A stretch of DNA of 64,000 bases, from positions 62,001-126,000 of the forward strand of contig NZ_JACIEJ010000002.1 of the NCBI RefSeq assembly GCF_014196795.1, given 5' to 3'. The position numbers and the translations under genes are program-made. Below the pieces are notes generated by a model. The model searched no databases, had not been told where the DNA came from, and saw only the letters and a program-made list of their open reading frames with translations. The stretch comes from Sagittula marina. GTDB lineage: Bacteria > Pseudomonadota > Alphaproteobacteria > Rhodobacterales > Rhodobacteraceae. Shown one piece after another: positions 55,407 to 64,000 of this stretch (the first letter of the stretch is position 1; each line of letters starts with the position of its first letter).

Positions 55407-56735
55407 TCACCAGTTGTCGCGGAACCATTGCACCGCCCGCTTCAACGAGCGGGCCGGATAGCGATCAACCGGCAATTCGAAGTCCCACCATTCGTCCTGC
55501 GGATGCGCCGCGAAAAGCGACAGGCCCACGGCCCCGGCAAATCCCGGCCCGGTCGCGGCCTGCGGCAAACCGTGCACGCGCAGCGGACGCCCCAAACGCA
55601 CCTGCTGCCCAAGGATCTTGGACGCCAGGCCATCAAGCCCGGGGATCTGCGATGCGCCGCCTGTCAAAACGATCTGCTGGGACGGCAAATGGTCAAAGCC
55701 CGCAGCGTCCAACCGAGCACGCACATCTTCGAGGATTTCCTCAACCCGGGGACGCATGATGCCGATCAATTCGGTTCGGGACACCGTGCGACGATCATGT
55801 TCCCAGTCGCCGGTTTCCCCACCGCATTCGATCATCTCGCGGTCGTCCATGCCCGTGGCCTGAACCCCGCCATAGAATGTCTTGATCCGTTCAGCTGTCG
55901 CCATGGGCACTTGAAGTCCCATGGAAATATCGGAAGTTACATGGTCGCCGCCCATCCGCACGCTGTCGGCATAGATCATGTGCTTCTTGATGAAGATAGA
56001 GATCCCCGTCGCGCCGCCCCCCATGTCGATACACGCCGCGCCGAGCTCTTGCTCGTCTTCGACCAGAGCCGCGATGCCAGAGACATAGGCCGAAGACGCC
56101 AGGCCCGCGAGCTCCAGATCACAGCGCTTGACGCAATGGGCGAGGTTCGCCACCGCCTGCGCCTGCACCGTAAGCATGTGCATGTCGCAGGACAGCTCTG
56201 TGCCGATCTGGCCGCGCGGATCAATCAAACCCGAACGATGATCCAGGGCAAAGTTTACCGGCTGCGCGTGCAGCACTTCCCGGTCGTGGCCAAAGTCCGG
56301 CGCATCACAGGCTGACAGCACGCGGGCCACGTCCTGCTCATCCACCGTGACGCCCATGACATCCACCTGCCCGGCCAAGCCATAGCTGCGCGGATCAGCA
56401 CCGGCGAATGCGGCAATCACGTGATCGACGCGAATGCCCGCCATCTTTTGCGCGGCCTGAACGGCTGTGCGAATGGCGCGCTCGGTTTCCTGCATGGCGC
56501 TGATCTCGCCAAAGCGGACACCGCGCGATCGGGTCGTCGCGGCACCGATCACGCGGAAACCGCTCTGCCCCGCCAACGAACCAATGCCGTCGTCACGTGC
56601 CTCCGTCCCGTCGAAGCGCAGGACAAGACAAGCAACCTTGGACGTCCCCACGTCCAGGATGGCCACCACGCCCCGTTGCATCGCCGCGCGCCGCATATTC
56701 CGCATCGCGCGCTGGGATTCGTATAGCTCGATCAT
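55407..56735 (-). CDS. ftsA: Cell division protein FtsA
   Basis: 442 residues. Actin-like ATPase fold: phosphate 1 ILDVGTSKVACLVL, AAFAGADPRSYGL, phosphate 2 GAACIDMGGGATGIS and adenosine part IVLTGGASQIPGLDGL. C-terminal amphipathic helix SLKRAVQWFRDNW should anchor it to the membrane. It tethers FtsZ filaments. It follows ftsQ by 19 bases. Confidence 0.95.
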   Translation of the reverse strand: MIELYESQRAMRNMRRAAMQRGVVAILDVGTSKVACLVLRFDGTEARDDGIGSLAGQSGFRVIGAATTRSRGVRFGEISAMQETERAIRTAVQAAQKMAGIRVDHVIAAFAGADPRSYGLAGQVDVMGVTVDEQDVARVLSACDAPDFGHDREVLHAQPVNFALDHRSGLIDPRGQIGTELSCDMHMLTVQAQAVANLAHCVKRCDLELAGLASSAYVSGIAALVEDEQELGAACIDMGGGATGISIFIKKHMIYADSVRMGGDHVTSDISMGLQVPMATAERIKTFYGGVQATGMDDREMIECGGETGDWEHDRRTVSRTELIGIMRPRVEEILEDVRARLDAAGFDHLPSQQIVLTGGASQIPGLDGLASKILGQQVRLGRPLRVHGLPQAATGPGFAGAVGLSLFAAHPQDEWWDFELPVDRYPARSLKRAVQWFRDNW

Positions 56736-56754
56736 TGCCGCTGCCCCGTTCTGT

Positions 56755-57726
56755 TCAATTGCCCGTTCCCAGGCCTGCCTCGATCAATTTGATACGCCAC
56801 ATCTGTTGTGTGGCCTGGTCTGTCATTCGGATCACCGGCCGCCGTGGCAGCCGCAGATCCACAACCGTCAGGTCGCGCGCCAGCAGGTCCACCTGCGGCG
56901 CCATCGCCATGGCGATCACTCTTTCCAAAGCTTGAACCGGTTGTTTTTCCGGCAGCATGATACGCTGGTCACGGTCCAGGACAACATCCCAACGGCGCGC
57001 CCCGATGCGTTCAAACCCGCGCAATCGCATCTGAATGGGACCGCTCACCGACCAAAGACGCAGAGCCTGCGCCACGGCATCCTCGGAGGCCTCGCCCGCA
57101 ATCACGGGCAGATCCGGACGGTCGCCACGTGAATTCGCCGGGCCAACCAATACGCCAGCCTCGTCAAGAAGACGCAGCCCATCCGCCGTACGCCAAAGTA
57201 CGGCTGGCTTGCGCTCATCCACATCAATCTGCAGAACGCCGCCTTGGCGAATGCGCACCTCAACCGAGCGAATTGGATCCAGCCCCCCAATCCGCGCCTG
57301 CATCTCTGAAAGGTCGACATCGAAGGAGCTGATCGGAAAGTTGTATGGCAACTCGGCGCGGATCAGTTCGGCAACCGGTTCAGAGGCGCCATCGATGGCC
57401 ATCAATTTGACCTGAAATTCGGGACGGCTTTCCACTGCTGCACGCACGTCAGCGACCATCAGATTGAAAGCTTCACGGTTGTTTTCAACGGAAAACCACG
57501 CTGAAACACCGCCAACCACCACCGCAATGGGCAGCGCAACGCGAAGCGCGAAGCGAAAGATCGGGGTCAGCATCAGCCGTTCCAGCCGGTACTTCAGTCG
57601 GCTGGCGGTGGGGTCGAGCCGCGCCATGCCCATATCCGGCATGTCATCATTGCTCGGCTCCGGCGTGACCTCCAGGTCACGTTCGTTGCGGATCACCTGT
57701 CGCAAGATGCGTCCTCCACCATCCAT
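56755..57726 (-). CDS. ftsQ: Cell division protein FtsQ
   Basis: 323 residues from ATG 57726. A cytosolic N-terminus (about 70 residues) precedes one membrane helix ([20 protein letters not shown]), then a POTRA domain ([34 protein letters not shown]) and a beta domain ([21 protein letters not shown] read in parts). It is the periplasmic divisome linker to FtsB/FtsL. It overlaps the end of ddl by 34 bases. Confidence 0.92.
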   Translation of the reverse strand: MDGGGRILRQVIRNERDLEVTPEPSNDDMPDMGMARLDPTASRLKYRLERLMLTPIFRFALRVALPIAVVVGGVSAWFSVENNREAFNLMVADVRAAVESRPEFQVKLMAIDGASEPVAELIRAELPYNFPISSFDVDLSEMQARIGGLDPIRSVEVRIRQGGVLQIDVDERKPAVLWRTADGLRLLDEAGVLVGPANSRGDRPDLPVIAGEASEDAVAQALRLWSVSGPIQMRLRGFERIGARRWDVVLDRDQRIMLPEKQPVQALERVIAMAMAPQVDLLARDLTVVDLRLPRRPVIRMTDQATQQMWRIKLIEAGLGTGN

Positions 57727-58607
57727 GCGCAAAACTGGCCAAAGCTCATCTCATGCAGCGCAGCGTGTTCGGGCGACAGTGAGGTCGGTGTCATACCGGG
57801 CTGGGTGTTCGTTTCCAGCAAAACAAGCCCGTCGATGCCTTTGGCATCGTCCCAACGAAAGTCCGTTCGGCTGACACCGCGACAGCCCAAGGCCCTGTGG
57901 GCGCGCAAGGCGTAGTCCATGCAGGCTTCGGTTATGCCATTTGGCAATTCTGCCGGGCAGACGTGGCGCGACCCGCCGGACTTGTATTTCGCATCGTAAT
58001 CGTACCAGCCGTCAGTGAAAATCTCTGTCACTCCCAGAGGGCTGTCCCCCATAACCGTACACGTTAATTCGCGTCCTGGGATAAAGGCCTCCACCATCAC
58101 CGTATCCGGCATTTCGGGGCCAAGAACAGGCGGTCCGTTGGCCGCGTCATGCACAAGATAGACGCCGACCGAAGAGCCTTCGTTGTAAGGTTTCACGACG
58201 TAAGGCGGCGGCATCACGTGAGCCGCCATAACGCACGTCTTTGATTTAAGAAAACTATCCGCAACAGGCAGATTGGCCATGCGATAGGCGGTTTTCGTCT
58301 TTTCCTTATCGATTGCCAAGGAAGAGGCAAGCACCCCGGAATGTGTGTAAGGCACGCGAAGCCACTCAAGCAAACCTTGAATGCAGCCATCCTCACCCCA
58401 CCGGCCATGCAGTGCATTGAAAACCACGTCCGGGGCGATCTTTGCAAGACGCTGGGCCACATCGACGCCAGCGTCCACTTCGAACACCTCGTATCCTTCG
58501 CCCCTCAAGGCAGCGGCACATTCCCGACCGGAAACCAGCGACACCTCGCGCTCAGCTGAAGGTCCGCCTTTCAGTACCACAACCTTCGGGAGTGTCCTGC
58601 TCGACAT
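57693..58607 (-). CDS. ddl: D-alanine-D-alanine ligase
   Basis: 304 residues from ATG 58607 (MSSRTLPK), chosen over an ATG 12 codons upstream. ATP-grasp fold: [81 protein letters not shown]. It makes the D-Ala-D-Ala ends of the peptidoglycan peptide. A GGGGG/CCCCC hairpin lies just upstream of the start. Gene order murB, ddl, ftsQ is standard. Confidence 0.95.
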   Translation of the reverse strand: MSSRTLPKVVVLKGGPSAEREVSLVSGRECAAALRGEGYEVFEVDAGVDVAQRLAKIAPDVVFNALHGRWGEDGCIQGLLEWLRVPYTHSGVLASSLAIDKEKTKTAYRMANLPVADSFLKSKTCVMAAHVMPPPYVVKPYNEGSSVGVYLVHDAANGPPVLGPEMPDTVMVEAFIPGRELTCTVMGDSPLGVTEIFTDGWYDYDAKYKSGGSRHVCPAELPNGITEACMDYALRAHRALGCRGVSRTDFRWDDAKGIDGLVLLETNTQPGMTPTSLSPEHAALHEMSFGQFCAWMVEDASCDR

Positions 58608-58906
58608 CCCAAAATCGCCTTTTGCCCGGGGGTTGTCCCCCATGTCATCTATCGACCTGCCTGTGGTCGTGCCCCCGTCCGATGTTCTTATTCTGGATCA
58701 TGAGGCGGTTTTCGACCTGCAGCAGGCAAATCACCCGGCAAGCCTTGCCACATCTTAGCCGCATTCCCAGCCCATGGAAAACCCTTTTTCGTTAATTAGA
58801 TACCGATGACTCCATGGGAGCACACCCAGCGTACCCGGGTCCGTGCACTACCTGCGGATATCACGGCGCTACTATGCTGAAGTCGACCTAAATCGGCCGG
58901 AAAAGC

Positions 58907-59824
58907 CTAAGGTTCGCCAACTCGGATCACCTCCCAGACCAGATCCAAGCCAGAGGTTTCACGCACTTTCTCGCGAACCTCTTCGCCCAAGCGTTCCAAA
59001 TCGGACGCCGTAGCATCCCCCGTATTCAACAGAAAATTGGAATGCTTTTCAGACATCTTGGCGCCTCCGCGACGGGCTCCGCGCATGCCAGCGTCATCGA
59101 TGACCTTCCAGGCCTTCAGCTCATGTGTGTCATCTGCTTGGCCCGTGGAGGAAAATCCCGCCGGATTCCGAAACGTGCTGCCTGCGGTGCGATCCTTCAC
59201 TGGCTGGGTTTCATTCCGCTTCGCCAACTGCTCCTCCATTCGAACCGCCAGCACATCCGGGTCGCCTGACGGCGCCTGGAACACGGCCTCTACCAGCACT
59301 GCGCCCTCGGGGAGCACCGAGGAACGGTACCCAAAGGCGAGGTCCTCGGGTGAGAGTTTTACCACATCGCCGGTACGTGTGACTGCTGTCGCTTCGACCA
59401 AGACATCTGCCACGTATGATCCATAACACCCCGCATTCATCCGTATGGCCCCACCGATAGTGCCCGGTATCGTGCGCAAAAACCCGAGGTCCAGCCCCGC
59501 GGCGGCCGCCCGTTTCGCAACATGCGCGTCCAAAGCCGCGGCGCCGCAGCGCACTCTGCCGCCGGCGATATCGATTTCATTGAAGCCACGCCCCAAGCGG
59601 ATGACCGCGGCACGCAGACCACCGTCCCGCACGATCAAATTCGACCCCACGCCCATCGGAAAGACCGCGATCTCGTCAGGTAACGCGCTCAAGAAGGTGC
59701 ACAAGTCATCAAGGTCCGCTGGTTGAAAGAACCAATCAGCGGGTCCGCCGACACGAAGCCACGTCAGATCGTTGAGCGGGCGCTGGGGCGTCAAGCGCCC
59801 CCGAATTTCGGGCATATCCATCAT
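58907..59824 (-). CDS. murB: UDP-N-acetylenolpyruvoylglucosamine reductase MurB
   Basis: 305 residues. FAD-binding part: [19 protein letters not shown] and [14 protein letters not shown]. The substrate half carries [14 protein letters not shown], as in type II MurB, and AGSTFRNP with the catalytic serine. It reduces the enolpyruvyl group to form UDP-MurNAc. 299 bases without a gene separate it from ddl. DUF2484 is upstream by 95 bases. Confidence 0.95.
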   Translation of the reverse strand: MMDMPEIRGRLTPQRPLNDLTWLRVGGPADWFFQPADLDDLCTFLSALPDEIAVFPMGVGSNLIVRDGGLRAAVIRLGRGFNEIDIAGGRVRCGAAALDAHVAKRAAAAGLDLGFLRTIPGTIGGAIRMNAGCYGSYVADVLVEATAVTRTGDVVKLSPEDLAFGYRSSVLPEGAVLVEAVFQAPSGDPDVLAVRMEEQLAKRNETQPVKDRTAGSTFRNPAGFSSTGQADDTHELKAWKVIDDAGMRGARRGGAKMSEKHSNFLLNTGDATASDLERLGEEVREKVRETSGLDLVWEVIRVGEP

Positions 59825-59919
59825 GGCAAAACTGCTATCCCGGCGCTACGTCCAAAGCAATAACCACACGCATAATAGCCTACGCCTGCGCGCTGCCACA
59901 ACGCCATGTCGGGAGAGAA

Positions 59920-60180
59920 TTATCCGCCCTCTGGCCCCGAAATCACGCGTTTTCCCCAACGTGCGAAGTATACCAAAGGCCAGCGCAAGACGCTCATCCC
60001 GCCCACCAATATGACCAAACCGATCCACGGGCCATTTTGATATGTAACGAAGCCGACCAAAGGAATGCCCAGACCGATCAGCACATAAGCGCGCGTCCAA
60101 TGATTGTCGCTTGACGGGATCATTGCGGCCAGATTGGCCAGCACTGCCCACAGGCAGGCAAGTGTTAAAGAGAGCGTCAT
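59920..60180 (-). CDS. DUF2484 small membrane protein
   Basis: 86 residues with about three membrane segments (LTLACLWAVLANLAAMIP, AYVLIGLGIPLVGFVTY, WIGLVILVGGMSVL). DUF2484 proteins are encoded between murC and murB in Rhodobacterales. A GGAGG-type ribosome site precedes the ATG. Function unknown; the location suggests a cell-wall role. Confidence 0.88.
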   Translation of the reverse strand: MTLSLTLACLWAVLANLAAMIPSSDNHWTRAYVLIGLGIPLVGFVTYQNGPWIGLVILVGGMSVLRWPLVYFARWGKRVISGPEGG

Positions 60181-60340
60181 GGCTCACCTCCGGTTGCCCC
60201 CTCAGGCTGCGGTCAGTGTGCCAGCAACCGGGCTTTCACACAAGCCCGCCGACCAATGCAATTGCAGACAACAGCGATCCAACCACCGGGGGTTAAAGTT
60301 GGGACCAAGGAAGACGTATCGTTCGCCCATGAAACGAAAA

Positions 60341-60360
60341 AGGGGCCGCTGACGGCCCCT
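60341..60360 (-). terminator. Intrinsic terminator after murC
   Basis: Perfect 8-bp stem AGGGGCCG/CGGCCCCT with a four-base loop. On the minus strand it is followed by TTTTTCGTTT. It is 21 bases past the murC stop. Confidence 0.8.
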
Positions 60361-60381
60361 GAATCAGTCATTGGCTGCTCT

Positions 60382-61812
60382 CTACTTCGACAACCGATCC
60401 GGAAGGCCATTCGCCCAAGCAGAGATCGTCCCGGCCCCGAGGCAAACGACCATGTCACCTGGCCGCGTCTGCTCACGAACCAACCGCTCCAGATCGTCTT
60501 CGTTCATGACTGCGCGCGCGTGACGGTGACCATGCCGTACAAGACCCGCAACAAGATCGTCGCGCGATGCACCCGGTATGGGCTCTTCTCCAGCGGAGAA
60601 GACCTCCGCAATCGCGACCACATCTGCCTCGTTGAAACAGGTGCAGAACTCTTCGAAGTGATGCGACAGGCGCGAATACCTGTGCGGCTGATGCACGGCG
60701 ATGACACGTCCCTCACAGGCCTGGCGCGCGGCCTTCAAGACAGCCGCGATTTCGACCGGGTGATGACCGTAGTCATCAATGATTGCGACGCCATTCACTT
60801 CGCCGACCTTTGTGAAGCGCCGGTTCACGCCCCCGAAAGCGGCAAGCGCCGTGCGGATCTCATCGCCTGACATACCCAGATGTCGCGCCACAGCAATGGC
60901 CGACAGAGCATTGGAAACATTGTGATCGCCCGGCATGGGCAGCACCATGCCCTCGATCACCTCACCCGATGCCTGAAAATGTACATCGAAATACGCCTCG
61001 CCGCCTTTGTAGGTCAGGTTTACAGCCCGGACGTCCGCCTGCGTGTTGAAACCGTACGTCACAATACGGCGATCCGTGACGCGCCCAACAAGGGTCTGAA
61101 CCTCAGGGTGATCGGTGCAGCAGACGGCCAAGCCATAGAAGGGAATGTTCGACACGAAGTCGTAAAAGCCCTGACGCAAGTTCTCGATCGAGCCCCAGTG
61201 CTCCATATGCTCCGGGTCGATGTTGGTCACGATGGCAATCGTCGCGGGCAGACGGTTGAAGGTGCCGTCAGATTCATCTGCCTCCACCACCATCCACTCG
61301 CCCTGCCCCATCCGGGCGTTTGAGCCGTATTTGTGAATGATGCCGCCGTTCACAACAGTGGGATCAAACTGGCCGGCATCAAGCAGCGTCGCCACCATGG
61401 TTGTCGTGGTGGTTTTGCCGTGGGTTCCGGCAATGGCCACGTTGGATTTCAGGCGCATGAGTTCCGCCAGCATCTCTGCCCGGCGGACCACGGGCAAGCC
61501 GCGGCGACGCGCCTCGTCCAGCTCCGGATTGCCGGGTTTGATGGCAGAGGAAATCACGACGACTTCGGCGCCATCGAGGTTCTCGGCGCGCTGTCCTTCG
61601 AAGATCGTCGCCCCCATCTCTGCCAGGCGCGTCGTGATCTTGGAGGCCTTCAGGTCGGACCCCTGGACAGTGTAGCCATGGTTCACCAACACTTCGGCAA
61701 TGCCGGACATGCCGATGCCGCCAATCCCGACGAAGTGGATCGCCCCGACGTCCCCGGGCAGCTTGGTTGCTCCAATCATGCGCGCGCCCCGCTCATTCTC
61801 CAGATCTTTCAT
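60382..61812 (-). CDS. murC: UDP-N-acetylmuramate-L-alanine ligase MurC
   Basis: 476 residues from ATG 61812; ATG 61779 is an alternative. Rossmann-like start [19 protein letters not shown]-loop [16 protein letters not shown], conserved [11 protein letters not shown] and HQPHRYSRL. It adds L-alanine to UDP-MurNAc. The start overlaps the murG end by 20 bases. A terminator follows. Confidence 0.96.
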   Translation of the reverse strand: MKDLENERGARMIGATKLPGDVGAIHFVGIGGIGMSGIAEVLVNHGYTVQGSDLKASKITTRLAEMGATIFEGQRAENLDGAEVVVISSAIKPGNPELDEARRRGLPVVRRAEMLAELMRLKSNVAIAGTHGKTTTTTMVATLLDAGQFDPTVVNGGIIHKYGSNARMGQGEWMVVEADESDGTFNRLPATIAIVTNIDPEHMEHWGSIENLRQGFYDFVSNIPFYGLAVCCTDHPEVQTLVGRVTDRRIVTYGFNTQADVRAVNLTYKGGEAYFDVHFQASGEVIEGMVLPMPGDHNVSNALSAIAVARHLGMSGDEIRTALAAFGGVNRRFTKVGEVNGVAIIDDYGHHPVEIAAVLKAARQACEGRVIAVHQPHRYSRLSHHFEEFCTCFNEADVVAIAEVFSAGEEPIPGASRDDLVAGLVRHGHRHARAVMNEDDLERLVREQTRPGDMVVCLGAGTISAWANGLPDRLSK

Positions 61813-62926
61813 ATGCTGCCCTTTCCTCAGAGTCATATCCGGCCAGTTCTTCGACCAGCGCGGCCAGATGCGCTGCCGCATCGGGTTTTGCCACACTCAA
61901 TGCCGCTTGCGACATCCGAATGGCACCTTGTTCATTTGACAGGATCGCCTCGATGGCGTCCCGCAGGCTCTCTATCGTCAATTGCGTCTCAGGGATGCGG
62001 ATGGCGGCCCCTGCCTCCACCAACGCCTGGGCGTTGACCGTTTGATGGTCGCCGGTGGCAATTTTCAGAGGGATCAGGATCGAAGGCCGCCCGATCACCG
62101 AGATATCAGCCACCGACGATGCACCAGACCGCGAGACCACTAGCTGGGCTTCGCTCATCAAGGCAGGCAGGTCATGGAAAAATGGCTGCACGTCGGCCTG
62201 CACACCATTCTCCGCGTAATAGGTGGCGACACGTTCGCCATCCTCGTCCCGCGCCTGATGGTAAACACGCAGATTTCCGACCATGTCCAGTTCGAGCGCC
62301 GCGATGGCGGGCGGCACCACATCGGACAGAATGCGCGCGCCTTGCGAGCCGCCGATCACCAGCATCGACATCGGGTAAGGTCCCGGCGCGATATAGCCGG
62401 CCGCCGCGCGTTCGTGCACTGAGGCACGGACGGGGTTCCCTACATGCACGCCTTCGACGCCGTCGGGCAATGCGGTGGGCCAGGTGCCGCAAGCAACGCG
62501 ATCGACCTTCTTGGCGAAGAGTTCATTCACCCGGCCCAGCACGCCATTTTGCTCATGGATCATGCGCGGACGTCGCAGCACCCAGGCCGCCGTCAGGGCG
62601 GGGATGGATGGATAGCCCCCAAAGCCAACGACAGCGGCGGGCTTGTCCCGCGACATGCGCAGGATGGCCGAAAACACGCCCCCCGCCACACGAAATGGCA
62701 CCATCAGTTTGGCCAGCGGACCACCACGTGAAAAGGTTGCGGAGGTGACTTGTTCGATCTCGACGCCATCAGGAAATGCGCCAGTGTAACGGGCTCCGCG
62801 CGCATCCGTGGACAGCTTGACCCGCCAGCCGCGGGCCAGCATTTGCTCTGCCAAGGCCTGAGCGGGAAACATATGCCCACCAGTGCCTCCAGCTGCCATC
62901 ACCAACAGAGGCGCTTGCTCCGTCAT
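61793..62926 (-). CDS. murG: Lipid II synthase MurG (UDP-GlcNAc transferase)
   Basis: 377 residues from ATG 62926 (MTEQAPLL). Glycine loops [13 protein letters not shown] and [22 protein letters not shown], and the C-domain GGSQGARI with [17 protein letters not shown]. It adds GlcNAc to lipid I at the inner face of the membrane. 81 bases separate it from ftsW. Confidence 0.96.
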   Translation of the reverse strand: MTEQAPLLVMAAGGTGGHMFPAQALAEQMLARGWRVKLSTDARGARYTGAFPDGVEIEQVTSATFSRGGPLAKLMVPFRVAGGVFSAILRMSRDKPAAVVGFGGYPSIPALTAAWVLRRPRMIHEQNGVLGRVNELFAKKVDRVACGTWPTALPDGVEGVHVGNPVRASVHERAAAGYIAPGPYPMSMLVIGGSQGARILSDVVPPAIAALELDMVGNLRVYHQARDEDGERVATYYAENGVQADVQPFFHDLPALMSEAQLVVSRSGASSVADISVIGRPSILIPLKIATGDHQTVNAQALVEAGAAIRIPETQLTIESLRDAIEAILSNEQGAIRMSQAALSVAKPDAAAHLAALVEELAGYDSEERAAYERSGE

Positions 62927-63007
62927 ACCGTCACTCCCTCGACACGTATCTGCGGCCACTTATAGGAGTCCCGCAGGTCCGTCCACCAATGGTAGAATCA
63001 GACGGGA

Positions 63008-64000
63008 TCAGCGGCGTCCCCCGCGCAAGATATCGCCGATTTCGCCTTGCGGACGCGTGCGCGTCAGCGCCAGCAACATGCCGACCGCTATGCCGCCTGC
63101 AATCAGGGACGAGCCGCCGTAGCTGACAAACGGAAGGGTCATGCCCTTTGCCGGCAGAAGGCGCACGGCCACGCCCATGTTGATCATCGCCTGCACGCCA
63201 AAGATCGCGGCGAGACCTGTTCCTGCCAAGCGGATGAACGGGTCACGTTCGCGCATCAGCCGGATAAAGCTGCGGACCACGATGGTTGAATACAGGGCCA
63301 GCACGAACATCACCATGACGAGGCCGTATTCTTCGGCGGCAACAGCAATGATGAAGTCGGTGTGCGCATCGGGCAAAGACCATTTTACCGTGCCTTCGCC
63401 GACTCCCACCCCGAGAAACCCGCCCTCTCGGATGGCGTTGGTCGCATACCCAAGCTGTGTGGTCGGGTCGACCTCGGGATTGAGGAAGCCGTCGATGCGG
63501 CGCGCGAAGTGTTCGGATGCATTGTAGAAAAAGGTCCCAGCCATGACGACAACGCCAGCCAGCGTGGCCAGCAAGACCATCGGCGCCCCGCCGACAAACC
63601 ACATCACAGCCCAGCTGAACAGGATCAGCGACGCCTGCCCGAAGTCCGGCTGCATCGCCAGCATCAGAACAATCGCAACCATGATGACAAAGGAGTAAAG
63701 CCGTCCGGGAGGGCCGCCCAATTCCTGCCCCGCAGCCATCAGCCAAGCGGCCACGATGATGAAGACCGGCTTGAGGAACTCAGACGGCTGCACCGAGGCA
63801 AAGCCCAGCGAGTACCACCGCGTGGCCCCTTTGCCGAAGTCCGTGCCCAGAATGGGCAGGAAGGCCAGGGCCACAAACGCGAGGAAGAAACCGACAACGG
63901 CCATACGCCGCACCATCAACGGCGTCATGAGCGACGTGACAAACATCGTGATCATCGCCAAACCGCCGAAAAACGCCTGTCTTTGCACATAGTGGAACGT
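63008..64000 (-). CDS. ftsW: FtsW, SEDS-family division protein, 5' end cut by window
   Basis: 331 residues visible; the frame remains open to the last base (reading FHYVQRQAFFGGLAM), which in full-length FtsW is internal, so the start lies beyond the window. About eight membrane segments. Conserved SEDS parts: FASVQPSEFLKPVF, QPDFGQASLIL, GVGEGTVKWSLPDAHTDFI and LPFVSYGGSSLIAG. FtsW polymerises lipid II at the septum with its transpeptidase partner. Confidence 0.95.
   Translation of the reverse strand, partial: TFHYVQRQAFFGGLAMITMFVTSLMTPLMVRRMAVVGFFLAFVALAFLPILGTDFGKGATRWYSLGFASVQPSEFLKPVFIIVAAWLMAAGQELGGPPGRLYSFVIMVAIVLMLAMQPDFGQASLILFSWAVMWFVGGAPMVLLATLAGVVVMAGTFFYNASEHFARRIDGFLNPEVDPTTQLGYATNAIREGGFLGVGVGEGTVKWSLPDAHTDFIIAVAAEEYGLVMVMFVLALYSTIVVRSFIRLMRERDPFIRLAGTGLAAIFGVQAMINMGVAVRLLPAKGMTLPFVSYGGSSLIAGGIAVGMLLALTRTRPQGEIGDILRGGRR

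Overview
The window is GC-rich, densely coded chromosomal DNA of an alphaproteobacterium, most probably a Rhodobacterales/Roseobacter-group member. Evidence: a dcw cell-wall and division cluster with a DUF2484 gene between murC and murB, a CarD/FdxA/S4-protein/SUV3-like helicase block, an hflK-hflC-DUF2065-degP run, aerobic-type cobaltochelatase genes cobS and cobT, and a GTTC-N7-GTTC SOS box of the alphaproteobacterial LexA type. I saw no tRNA, rRNA, CRISPR array, insertion sequence or prophage; nearly everything is core genome.

Layout. 1-1210: 3' part of a Kef-type cation/proton antiporter. 1.7-6.9 kb (minus): TPR protein, SUV3-like RNA helicase, S4 RNA-binding protein, 7Fe ferredoxin FdxA, CarD. 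7.0-11.8 kb (plus): SCP2-like protein coupled to an alpha/beta hydrolase, then ligase-associated exonuclease and ATP-dependent DNA ligase, then a porin-like protein. 12-18 kb: acidic-tailed coiled-coil membrane protein, oligoendopeptidase F, an uncharacterised ParB-like protein, a zinc-finger DksA-type protein, and two SNase-family genes, one of which lacks the catalytic residues. 18.2-19.8 kb: divergent argO/argP. 19.8-25.4 kb: YebC, glutamine amidotransferase, SLC13 permease, YmdB phosphoesterase, FG-GAP protein, 2Fe-2S ferredoxin. 25.5-27.4 kb: an SOS box next to a C-terminal remnant of the error-prone polymerase DnaE2, a peptidoglycan-binding lipoprotein, a ProC-like reductase. 27.4-34.7 kb (minus): rpiA, a PH-like membrane protein, gor, hflK, hflC, DUF2065, degP. 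35.4-36.6 kb: ECF sigma factor and RskA-type anti-sigma factor. 36.7-40.7 kb: cobS, small unknown genes, cobT. 40.7-49 kb: NTF2-like protein, aminopeptidase P, DUF427, SH3 protein, ClC transporter, D-lactate dehydrogenase-type flavoprotein, TetR regulator with a divergent membrane protein. 49-64 kb (minus): ftsW (cut by the window), murG, murC, DUF2484, murB, ddl, ftsQ, ftsA, ftsZ, lpxC, bamD, recN.

How genes work together. The last 13 kb is a near-continuous envelope module: lipid II synthesis (MurG, MurC, MurB, Ddl), divisome (FtsW, FtsQ, FtsA, FtsZ), lipid A (LpxC) and outer-membrane assembly (BamD). HflK/HflC/DegP form a membrane and periplasmic protein quality-control unit. CobS and CobT are the AAA+ and VWA parts of the cobalt-inserting chelatase. 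The most unusual locus is 25517-25890, where a canonical SOS operator sits directly upstream of an orphan DnaE2 OB-fold; this looks like the scar of a deleted imuA-imuB-dnaE2 mutagenesis cassette or a re-purposed SOS-regulated mini-protein.
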